Origin: an uncultured Lachnospiraceae bacterium
GTDB lineage: Bacteria > Bacillota > Clostridia > Lachnospirales > Lachnospiraceae
Assembly (NCBI GenBank): GCA_902781455.1
Contig: CACZJF010000003.1
Coordinates: 1-64,000, forward strand
Direction: 5' to 3'
DNA: 64,000 nt
Shown in pieces: positions 25,365 to 32,315 of the stretch. The translations under genes and the position numbers were made by a program. Each line of letters starts with the position of its first letter. Position 1 is the first letter of the stretch. A model generated the notes under the pieces. The model was given only the letters and a program-made list of their open reading frames with translations, did no database searches and had not been told where the DNA came from.

Positions 25365-26690
25365 ATGAAGAAGAAGTTTGCAGCAGGATTGACGGGAGCG
25401 ATCATCGCAGGAGCCCTGGCGGTCAGTCAGCTCGCACCTGTCGTATATGCAGAGGATGGGGAGACCAGCCTGAGCGTTTCCGAGACCGAGGCTCCCGAGA
25501 CGGAAGCAAAGGAAGAGGAGACAGAGAAGAAGGTACACGCCCAGCTTGAAACAACGAACACAGACGAAGCGCAGGTGACTGCAATTGATGTTTCCGGAGT
25601 CGTTGACTCTGTGATGCCGTCGGTCGTCATGGTCACGGAGAAGGGTGTCCAGGAAGTGATGGATCTGTTCGGAAGATCCGAGCAGTATGAGACCCAGGGC
25701 GCCGCGAGCGGCTTTATCATCGCGCAGAATGACGATGAGCTGCTGATCGCCACCAACAATCATGTGGTAGAGAATTCAACGGAAGTCACGGTTGAGTTTT
25801 CCGTAGACGCGGAGGACGAAGAGGACCTGCTTGCTTCCGCGAAGGTCAAGGGAACGGATCCGAAGACGGATCTGGCCGTCATCGCGGTTGACCTGAATGA
25901 TGTGAAGGAAGATGTTCTGAAACAGTTGAAGATCGCGGTGCTCGGCAGCTCCGACAACCTGAAGGTCGGACAGTCTGCCATTACGATCGGCAACACCCTC
26001 GGGGAAGGCATCTCTGTTACCTCCGGTATCGTGAGCGCGCTTGACTGCGAAATTACGGTTGAGGATGGATCTGTTTTCCATGAGTTCCAGACAGACGGCG
26101 CCGCGAACCAGGGACAGAGCGGCGGCATGATCGTGAACGCAAAGGGCGAAGTGATCGGTATCTTCAACGCAGGTTACCTGAGCGGTGACAACGTTGGCTA
26201 TGGAATCCCGATCAGCACGGCGATTCCGGTTCTCCAGGATCTGATCAACCGTGAGACGAGAGATGCCCTGGACGAGCATGGCTACATGGGAATCACGGTT
26301 GTGGCGGTTTCTTCCGAGGCGAGCGAGTTCTACAACATTCCGGAAGGCGCGTATATCTACGAGGTGACGAAGGATTCTGCCGGTGACAAGGCCGGACTGC
26401 AGAAGGGCGATATCATCACCGGATTTGACGGCATCACGATTGATTCCAAGGAGACACTCCTGCGCCAGATCACCTATTACGCGCCGGGTGAGAAGGTGGA
26501 TGTGACCGTCATGCGGCAGGGTTCCGGCGGATACGAAGAACAGACAGTTGAGGTTACCCTGGAGGAGGCACCGGAAGGGCTGAAGAAGTCTGCTTCCGAG
26601 AAGCCTGCTGAGGACAGCGGCGACGGACTGCAGCCGATCCCGGATCCGTTCGGCGGATTCTTCGGCGGCAATGGAGACGGAGACTTCTGA
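25365..26690 (+). CDS. HtrA/DegP-like secreted serine protease with a PDZ domain
   Basis: The 441-residue product starts with a cleavable-looking signal peptide (MKKKFAAGLTGAIIAGALAV to VYA), then an acidic linker. The trypsin-like domain keeps the triad: His133 in TNNHVVENS, Asp169 in DPKTDLAVIAVD and Ser252 in GAANQGQSGG. That last motif differs from the usual AINPGNSGG. A PDZ domain spans about 295-375 (GAYIYEVTKDSAGDKAGLQK), followed by an acidic tail ending in a Gly/Phe-rich stretch. It would degrade misfolded proteins outside the membrane. Most Gram-positive HtrA proteins keep a membrane anchor; here it looks released. Confidence 0.9.
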   Translation: MKKKFAAGLTGAIIAGALAVSQLAPVVYAEDGETSLSVSETEAPETEAKEEETEKKVHAQLETTNTDEAQVTAIDVSGVVDSVMPSVVMVTEKGVQEVMDLFGRSEQYETQGAASGFIIAQNDDELLIATNNHVVENSTEVTVEFSVDAEDEEDLLASAKVKGTDPKTDLAVIAVDLNDVKEDVLKQLKIAVLGSSDNLKVGQSAITIGNTLGEGISVTSGIVSALDCEITVEDGSVFHEFQTDGAANQGQSGGMIVNAKGEVIGIFNAGYLSGDNVGYGIPISTAIPVLQDLINRETRDALDEHGYMGITVVAVSSEASEFYNIPEGAYIYEVTKDSAGDKAGLQKGDIITGFDGITIDSKETLLRQITYYAPGEKVDVTVMRQGSGGYEEQTVEVTLEEAPEGLKKSASEKPAEDSGDGLQPIPDPFGGFFGGNGDGDF

Positions 26691-26723
26691 GAACCGTCTC
26701 AGAGATTGTAAAAAGTTATGGAA

Positions 26724-26758
26724 CCTCCCGGCGGAGCATGCATGATTCCGCCGGGAGG
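26724..26758 (+). terminator. 12-bp stem-loop between htrA-like gene and smpB
   Basis: CCTCCCGGCGGA (26724-26735) pairs perfectly with TCCGCCGGGAGG (26747-26758). There is no T run after it, so it may be a weak terminator or an mRNA boundary element only 20 bases before smpB. Confidence 0.5.
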
Positions 26759-26778
26759 TATATCCGTTGGAGAGAAAG

Positions 26779-27243
26779 ATGGAGAAGAAGCCGGTAAAGC
26801 TGATCGCGAACAACAAAAAAGCATATCACGATTATTTTATCGAAGAGAAGTATGAGGCCGGAATCTCTCTGGCCGGGACCGAGGTGAAGTCCCTGAGAAT
26901 GGGGAAGTGTTCCATCAAGGAGTCCTATATTACCATCTCGAACGGGGAAGCGATCATCAACGGCATGCACATCAGCCCTTACGAGAAGGGCAATATCTTC
27001 AACAAAGATCCGCTCCGGCCGAGGAAGCTTCTGCTTCATAAGAAGGAGATCCAGAAGCTGATCGGCGCTTCCACCCGGCAGGGATATACGATTGTCCCGC
27101 TGCAGGTTTATTTCAAGGGAAGCCTGGCGAAGTGTGAGATCGGGCTTGCGCGCGGCAAGAAACTCTATGACAAGCGGGCGGATATCGCGAAGAAAGATGC
27201 CCGGCGGGACATGGAGAGAGCGTTCAAGGAGTACAACCGTTAG
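26779..27243 (+). CDS. smpB: SsrA-binding protein SmpB
   Basis: SmpB carries alanyl-tmRNA to stalled ribosomes for trans-translation. The 154-residue chain shows the family motifs [48 protein letters not shown] and the basic tail [22 protein letters not shown] 26779 has GGAG six bases upstream; a TTG at 26767 in frame is less likely. The gene for its partner, ssrA, begins 240 bases downstream, the common order in Firmicutes. Confidence 0.97.
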   Translation: MEKKPVKLIANNKKAYHDYFIEEKYEAGISLAGTEVKSLRMGKCSIKESYITISNGEAIINGMHISPYEKGNIFNKDPLRPRKLLLHKKEIQKLIGASTRQGYTIVPLQVYFKGSLAKCEIGLARGKKLYDKRADIAKKDARRDMERAFKEYNR

Positions 27244-27245
27244 TT

Positions 27246-27268
27246 CAATTCCGCCATCGGCGGAATTG
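27246..27268 (+). terminator. Stem-loop directly after smpB
   Basis: A perfect 10-bp stem (CAATTCCGCC with GGCGGAATTG, loop ATC) starts just after the smpB stop. No T run follows, so termination would be partial. Confidence 0.45.
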
Positions 27269-27330
27269 CGCCCGAGCGCGCGGCAGCGATAGCTGCCTTC
27301 CACTGCGCGCTCGTGGCATCCGCCGGAGGC

Positions 27331-27429
27331 TTCAAACTTCGTCGCGGATATGGCCCACGACTACGTAGATTTGTTGTTATGCGCTCCTCCCACGACTGAG
27401 TCACGGGAATCCACGCGACGAAGTTTTGA
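27331..27429. repeat. Long-spaced inverted repeat upstream of ssrA
   Basis: TTCAAACTTCGTCGCG (27331-27346) is complementary to CGCGACGAAGTTTTGAA (27414-27430) apart from one inserted base. The enclosed 67 bases include CCCACGACT twice. No protein or RNA gene is evident here. It may be a remnant of a small repeat element. Confidence 0.5.
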
Positions 27430-27439
27430 ACCACCTGTC

Positions 27440-27468
27440 TTGACGCTCCGGGAAAGAATGCTTACAAT
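27440..27468 (+). promoter_or_regulatory. Sigma-A promoter of ssrA
   Basis: TTGACG (27440-27445) and TACAAT (27463-27468) are 17 bases apart; the mature tmRNA begins about 15 bases after the -10 box. Confidence 0.85.
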
Positions 27469-27482
27469 AAAGCCGTAGATAT

Positions 27483-27826
27483 GGGGTAGTAAAGGTTTCG
27501 ACGGGGGCTGTGAATCCGGAGAAGCTATCCGCAGGGCGATGCGTTAAATTCCAACCTAAATATAAACGCTGACAATAATTATCAGCTCGCTGCGGCTTAA
27601 TTAGCTGCGGCTGTCCGCCACAGGGCACCTGCACCTTGTGATACGGGCATCGATTATGCAGGAAACGACACGCGCAAAGCTTTGAGCGCGCGGGCGTAAC
27701 ATGAAGCTACCGAGGCTGTCAGGACGTTTGCTTCCGGGCAGCGGGGGGAATCCCAAACAGCAGACTATGATAGTAGAAGGACGGTGGACCGGCTTTCGGA
27801 CACGAGTTCGACTCTCGTCTACTCCA
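27483..27826 (+). ncRNA. ssrA: Transfer-messenger RNA (tmRNA)
   Basis: tmRNA rescues stalled ribosomes and tags the unfinished protein for proteolysis. The 5' end GGGGTAG followed by the conserved GGTTTCGACGGGGGC pairs with CTACTCC at 27819-27825 to form the acceptor stem, and the T-arm segment GAGTTCGACTCTC is present. The tag frame runs from GCT 27568 to TAA 27598-27600 and encodes ADNNYQLAAA, ending in the small-hydrophobic pattern recognised by ClpXP. The 3' CCA does not appear to be encoded, since CTC follows the discriminator A, so it would be added after transcription. A strong terminator follows. Confidence 0.96.
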
Positions 27827-27843
27827 CTCATCAAAAACAGCCA

Positions 27844-27884
27844 CAGCCAGCCGCCGGGGGAATTCCCCGGCGGCTGGCTGTTTT
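27844..27884. terminator. Bidirectional terminator between ssrA and the acyltransferase gene
   Basis: A perfect 16-bp stem (arms 27844-27859 and 27865-27880) is followed by TTTT on the plus strand. On the minus strand the same stem runs into GGCTGTTTTTG, so it can end both converging transcripts. Confidence 0.93.
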
Positions 27885-27900
27885 ACACCCTCACGGGTCT

Positions 27901-29037
27901 TCAGCGGGTTTTGTCTGTGATCAGGCAGGTCCTGATCCCGTCGGCGCATATACACAGAATCCATCCGAAAAACATCGACAGGAAGGTAAATACAGGATAT
28001 TTCGCGGCAGGATAAGCCGAGATCTTCTGCAGAATGGTCGAATACTCCAGCAGGTTGACGATGAGAACCAGATGGACAATATAGATGCCATATTCATACT
28101 TTGAAATCCACAGCAGTCCCCGTTTGATGATATGACTGCCGGACAGTTCCTTCCTGGCATAGAAGAAGACGCCGAAGCAGACGCAAAGGGCAATCAAGGT
28201 ATGCCATACATAGCCGCTGGCTGTATCAGAATGGATGCCATGATTTACGCCAAACTGACAGACAAGGTATAACAGAACGAAACACAGCGTGATCATGACA
28301 AGATTGAACCACTTTTTATTCGTGGCTTCCAGAGGCTTTCGCTGAGCCAGCCATGCCGTAAACATGCCAAGGGCAAAATTGTCAATCACGGAAGGCAGAA
28401 TCTGCCTGCTCGCCCAGAAATCATCTGCCAGGTGCAGATAATGGAAACAGATGATCTTGCATCCGATTGTAATGGCCATGAACAAGACTGGAAAAAAATA
28501 CTTTGTTTTCTGAAGCAGCCGGTACATCGGGACAGCGAGCAGATAAAACTGTACGATTACAGCCATCGTCCACAGGGCACCGTTAATTGACCCGGCGGTC
28601 GCAGCGTCCATGTTGTGCAGAAAGACAAGATGAAGAACGACCTGCTTCAATCCTGCCGTGGACAGACATGCAGCCTGGGAGGTGAAAAACAACAGGACCA
28701 GGAGCGACAGCGTATATTCCGGAAAGATGCGGATCAGGCGCTTTTTCATAAAAGGGAGAAAACGAACCTGCCCTGTCTGGTTTCTGTGATCGAGCGAAAG
28801 AAAGATTCCGTACCCGCTGAGGACAAAGAAGATGGTGACGCCGATTTCTCCGCCAAATCTGATAAAATCATCCAGGACAGGATTTGTGATTCTGGCTCCG
28901 CCTGTCAGAATCCAGATATGGTAGATCATCACCCACAGCAGGGCGATACTACGGACAATGTCGATGTTTCTGTTTCTGGAGACGGAACCGGTCTGTCCGG
29001 ATTTGTTCTGACTGTCTGTATGAATGGCTGCTTCCAT
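27901..29037 (-). CDS. Acyltransferase 3 family membrane protein (OafA/YrhL-like)
   Basis: A 378-residue multi-pass membrane protein with about ten hydrophobic segments. It belongs to the acyltransferase_3 family, which O-acylates cell-surface sugars, lipids or teichoic-type polymers. Marks are RNRNIDIVRSIALLWVMIYH (catalytic-type His in the first segment), FFVLSGYGIFLSL and FMKKRLIRIFPEYTLSLL (the conserved R-xx-R-I-xP). The start at 29037 follows AAGGAGGGGGCCGC; the frame continues to 29208 without a comparable site. It stands alone on the minus strand. The acceptor molecule is unknown. Confidence 0.87.
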   Translation of the reverse strand: MEAAIHTDSQNKSGQTGSVSRNRNIDIVRSIALLWVMIYHIWILTGGARITNPVLDDFIRFGGEIGVTIFFVLSGYGIFLSLDHRNQTGQVRFLPFMKKRLIRIFPEYTLSLLVLLFFTSQAACLSTAGLKQVVLHLVFLHNMDAATAGSINGALWTMAVIVQFYLLAVPMYRLLQKTKYFFPVLFMAITIGCKIICFHYLHLADDFWASRQILPSVIDNFALGMFTAWLAQRKPLEATNKKWFNLVMITLCFVLLYLVCQFGVNHGIHSDTASGYVWHTLIALCVCFGVFFYARKELSGSHIIKRGLLWISKYEYGIYIVHLVLIVNLLEYSTILQKISAYPAAKYPVFTFLSMFFGWILCICADGIRTCLITDKTR

Positions 29038-29188
29038 GCGGCCCCCTCCTTGCGCATGTGGAATGGATGGCGGTGCGTTTTCCCCCAACATCATATCATG
29101 AAGGAGGAAGATTCCGCAACGAAAGCGAAAAGGGGGCTGCGTGGGACGAAACACAGGAAACATGCAGGGAAACATAAGAAAAAACACC

Positions 29189-29217
29189 TTGCCACGAAGA
29201 GAAATCATCGGTAAAAT
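29189..29217 (+). promoter_or_regulatory. Sigma-A promoter of the response regulator gene
   Basis: TTGCCA (29189-29194) and TAAAAT (29212-29217) are 17 bases apart, about 49 bases before the start codon. Confidence 0.7.
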
Positions 29218-29265
29218 TTTGGGAAAAGGTCCAAGAATACCACTTCACACAAAGAGGAGCAGAAT

Positions 29266-29958
29266 ATGGATATTTTGAAAATTCTTGTCGTGGATGATGA
29301 AGCCAGGATGCGGAAACTGGTAAAGGATTTTCTGGTCAGGAAGGGATATGAAGTTCTGGAAGCCGGCGACGGGATCGAGGCAATGGACGTGTTTTACGCG
29401 ACACAGAACATCGCTCTGATCATACTGGACGTCATGATGCCGAAGATGGACGGCTGGGAGGTCTGCAGGGAGATCCGCAAGGAATCCAAGGTTCCGATCA
29501 TCATGCTGACGGCCAAGTCAGATGAGAGAGATGAGCAGCTGGGATTTGACCTGGGTGTGGATGACTATATCTCCAAGCCGTTCAGTCCGAAGATTCTGGT
29601 CGCAAGAGTGGAAGCGATCCTGAGAAGAAGCGGGGCTTCGTCCGGTGATGAGGTACTCAAAGCCGGCGGCGTGGAGATTGACAAGGCCGCGCATCTGGTC
29701 CGGATCAACGGGAAGCTTGTGGAACTGTCCTTTAAGGAGTTTGAGCTTCTGACCTATTTTGTTGAGAATGAGGGGATTGCCCTGTCACGCGAGAAGATCC
29801 TGAACGCTGTGTGGAACTACGATTACTTCGGAGATGCCCGGACAATCGATACCCACGTCAAGAAGCTCAGGGCGAAAATGGGTGACTGCGGCAGCTATAT
29901 CAAGACGATCTGGGGGATGGGATACAAGTTTACGACTGCGGAGGAAGAAACGCAGTAA
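29266..29958 (+). CDS. OmpR/PhoB-family response regulator
   Basis: The 230-residue product has a receiver domain with acidic pocket DDE at 10-12, phospho-acceptor Asp55 in LIILDVMMPKMDGW, MLTAKSD and Lys104 in YISKPFSP. It also has a C-terminal winged helix, with SFKEFELLTYFVENEG and TIDTHVKKLRAKMG for DNA contact. AAAGAGGAGC precedes the start. No histidine kinase gene is adjacent; the only sensor kinase in the window is 27 kb away at 57296. It is therefore an orphan regulator in this region and its targets are unknown. Confidence 0.95.
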   Translation: MDILKILVVDDEARMRKLVKDFLVRKGYEVLEAGDGIEAMDVFYATQNIALIILDVMMPKMDGWEVCREIRKESKVPIIMLTAKSDERDEQLGFDLGVDDYISKPFSPKILVARVEAILRRSGASSGDEVLKAGGVEIDKAAHLVRINGKLVELSFKEFELLTYFVENEGIALSREKILNAVWNYDYFGDARTIDTHVKKLRAKMGDCGSYIKTIWGMGYKFTTAEEETQ

Positions 29959-29975
29959 CCCGGCTGCAGACTTGA

Positions 29976-30254
29976 ATGTCAGCAAAATTTCAGAATCAGA
30001 AGAATACAAAGATGAAAGCAGAGCGGATCCGGAAGGGCTGGAGCACATTGCTGGATCAGTATTTCCCGGACCGGACCGTGCAGCAGAGAAATGAGATCGA
30101 TACGCAGATCCGGCTTCTTTCCAGGCTGAAGGTAGCCTGTGCACCTGCAGTCGCGAAGGGGATTTTTGATGAACTGATGCAGCAGAGTGTAAACGATGTA
30201 AAGGTGAATCTGATTCCACGGATCGATGAGCTGATCGGTGTCATAGACTGGTGA
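29976..30254 (+). CDS. Small hypothetical protein (up to 92 aa)
   Basis: I do not recognise this protein. The frame starts 17 bases after the response-regulator stop. The most protein-like part begins at Met13 (30012), MKAERIRKGWSTLLDQYFPD, and continues as amphipathic helices rich in Leu, Ile, Arg and Glu. It could be an all-helical cytoplasmic protein. Neither possible start has a good ribosome site, though AGAAGAAT lies ahead of 30012. Cotranscription with the regulator is likely. A real gene is more likely than not because base choice and helix pattern look natural. Confidence 0.5.
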   Translation: MSAKFQNQKNTKMKAERIRKGWSTLLDQYFPDRTVQQRNEIDTQIRLLSRLKVACAPAVAKGIFDELMQQSVNDVKVNLIPRIDELIGVIDW

Positions 30255-30270
30255 TGGCTTTTCCGGGAGG

Positions 30271-30299
30271 TTCACGCTTCCAGAAACATGTGTTACAAT
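30271..30299 (+). promoter_or_regulatory. Promoter of the cobalamin regulon
   Basis: TTCACG (30271-30276) and TACAAT (30294-30299), the latter in the favourable context TGTTACAAT, are 17 bases apart. Transcription would start just before the riboswitch. Confidence 0.65.
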
Positions 30300-30317
30300 G
30301 AATCAACTGAATAAGTA

Positions 30318-30511
30318 TGCGGTGCCGGAGCGAATCTGCCGGAAGACAGTCTGATGGCAGATCTGCAAGGGGTAAAAGGGAAACAGGTGAAAGGCCTGTG
30401 CGAACTCGTCACTGTAAATACGGAGAACAGCTGTGCATGAAAAAGGGTCACTGGGCAAGCCCGGGAAGGCCGGCAGCTGCTCGATGAGGTATGAGCCAGG
30501 AAACCTGCCGC
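30318..30511 (+). ncRNA. Cobalamin (B12) riboswitch
   Basis: The leader has the defining elements in order: GCGGTGCCGGAG at the 5' side, AAAGGGAAACAGGTGAAAGG, GCGAACTCGTCACTGTAAAT in the core, and the B12 box GCCAGGAAACCTGCC at 30495-30509. Binding of adenosylcobalamin should favour the terminator at 30580-30612. It precedes cbiK and so controls import and synthesis genes together. Confidence 0.95.
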
Positions 30512-30579
30512 ATATGGGTACAGGAGCTGATCCGGGTCACGAGTAACTGACCGTACTGAAAGAGCAGGGAAGAATCATT

Positions 30580-30612
30580 CAGCCAGGGTATGACTGGCTG
30601 GGTTTGTTCTTG
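30580..30612 (+). terminator. Riboswitch expression-platform terminator
   Basis: CAGCCAG (30580-30586) pairs with CTGGCTG (30594-30600), loop GGTATGA, followed by GGTTTGTTCTTGT. It sits 90 bases before the cbiK start, where transcriptional attenuation would act. Confidence 0.75.
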
Positions 30613-30703
30613 TCTGTCTGTCAATCACGTTACTCATTCCGGAAGACAGCGGAGTGAGTTTTTTTATTCACAGCAGGCAAAAACAAAGAAGGAGGAAAGA
30701 ACA

Positions 30704-32290
30704 GTGAAGAAAAGAACAACGTCGGTGATCCTTGCAGCAGTCTTTGCGTCTGCATTGCTTCTGGGCAGTCTGCATGCCGCGGAAACAGAGCCCGGGCAGG
30801 GCGCGGAAACAGAATCCGGTCAGGCCGCGGAAACGGCACAGCTGATTGACGCGATCTATGTGCAGGAATGGAATGATGACACGTACGATCTGTGCGAACA
30901 GGCGAAAGCTTCCTGGGACGCATTGACCGATGAAGAAAAGGAGTCAGTGGAGGGCGAATACGCGGATCCGGATTACTTTGGGAGAGACACAGGCGACGCG
31001 TCGAAGGATGATCCTCTGAACGCGGACGAGATCGGAGAAAATGAAATCCTCGTGGTCAGCTTCGGTACATCGTTCAATGACAGCCGCGTCGAGGATATCA
31101 AAGGAGTAGAGGACGCGATTGCTGCCGCATATCCGGACTGGTCTGTCCGGAGAGCTTTCACCGCGCAGATTATCCTCAATCATATCTATGCGAGAGATGG
31201 AGAGAAGATTGACAACATCGAGCAGGCGCTGGAGAGAGCTGTGGAAAACGGAGTGAAGAATCTTGTGATCCAGCCGACGCATCTGATGCACGGAGCGGAG
31301 TATGATGAGATCATCGCAGCGCTGGAAGCGTACCGGGATCAGTTTGAAACAGCAGCAGTAGCCGAGCCTCTGCTGGGCGAAGTGGGAGCGGATATCGCAG
31401 ACATCAACGAGGATAAGCAGATCGTTGCCGAAGCTGTCACAAAAGAGGCGGTCCGTGCGGCGGGATATGATTCCCTCGAAAGTGCCTCGCAGGACGGAAC
31501 AGCCTTTGTGCTGATGGGCCATGGGACTGCGCATACCGCGAAAGTCAGCTACAGCCAGATGGCTTCCCAGATGAAAGCGCTGCATTATGACAATGTGTTC
31601 ATCGGAACAGTGGAAGGGGAGCCAGAGGAAACTTCCTGTGAGCATGTGATAGAAGAAGTAAAGAACGCCGGATATACGAAGGTTGTGCTCCGTCCGCTGA
31701 TGGTAGTCGCCGGAGATCATGCCAACAATGACATGGCCGGAGATGAGGATGATTCCTGGAAAAGCATGTTTACCGCTTCCGGTGCATTTGACAGCATCGA
31801 CTGTCAGGTGGAAGGACTTGGAAGAATCGAAGCGGTCAAGGATCTGTATGTATCTCATACGTCTGCGGCCATTGAGGAACCGGAGCACGCGGAGGCGCCG
31901 GAAACGGAGAGTGAGGCAGTCTCCGCCGCGCTTCCGGACGGGGAATATGATGTCATATTTCAGACAGACAGCAATATGTTCAGGATCAATGAGGCCCTTC
32001 ATGACACAGCGCGTCTCACGGTGAAAGACGGAAAGATGACCGTGCACATCAGCCTTGCTTCGCAGAATATTGTGAATCTGTTTCCGGGCATTGCTGAGGA
32101 TGCGGCAAAAGAAGGGGCAAAGCTTCTGGAACCAACCAGGGATGAAGTAACCTACAGCGATGGTATGACGGAGACGGTGAATGGATTTGATGTTCCGGTT
32201 CCGGCCCTTGATACGGAGTTTGACCTTGCGTTGATCGGCACCAAGGGGAAATGGTATGACCATAAGGTCATGGTTTCCTCCCCGGAGTGA
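30704..32290 (+). CDS. cbiK: Exported sirohydrochlorin cobaltochelatase (CbiK) with an extra C-terminal domain
   Basis: CbiK inserts cobalt into sirohydrochlorin (precorrin-2 level) in the anaerobic B12 route. The start is GTG 30704 after AAGGAGG. The 528-residue chain has a signal peptide (MKKRTTSVILAAVFASALLL to HAA), a small domain at 45-110, the chelatase at 112-390 and an added domain at 409-528. Chelatase marks are ILVVSFGTSFNDSR, QPTHLMHGAEY, His273 in LMGHGTAH and His339 in VAGDHANNDMAGDE, matching the two metal-binding histidines of the family. The C-terminal domain (MTVHISLAS, then FDVPVPALD and WYDHKVMV) resembles the N-terminal domain of the next protein. A cytoplasmic role would need the signal to be ignored. 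Confidence 0.88.
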   Translation: MKKRTTSVILAAVFASALLLGSLHAAETEPGQGAETESGQAAETAQLIDAIYVQEWNDDTYDLCEQAKASWDALTDEEKESVEGEYADPDYFGRDTGDASKDDPLNADEIGENEILVVSFGTSFNDSRVEDIKGVEDAIAAAYPDWSVRRAFTAQIILNHIYARDGEKIDNIEQALERAVENGVKNLVIQPTHLMHGAEYDEIIAALEAYRDQFETAAVAEPLLGEVGADIADINEDKQIVAEAVTKEAVRAAGYDSLESASQDGTAFVLMGHGTAHTAKVSYSQMASQMKALHYDNVFIGTVEGEPEETSCEHVIEEVKNAGYTKVVLRPLMVVAGDHANNDMAGDEDDSWKSMFTASGAFDSIDCQVEGLGRIEAVKDLYVSHTSAAIEEPEHAEAPETESEAVSAALPDGEYDVIFQTDSNMFRINEALHDTARLTVKDGKMTVHISLASQNIVNLFPGIAEDAAKEGAKLLEPTRDEVTYSDGMTETVNGFDVPVPALDTEFDLALIGTKGKWYDHKVMVSSPE

Positions 32291-32315
32291 TTGTGGGCGA
32301 TCAGAGAGGGATTCT

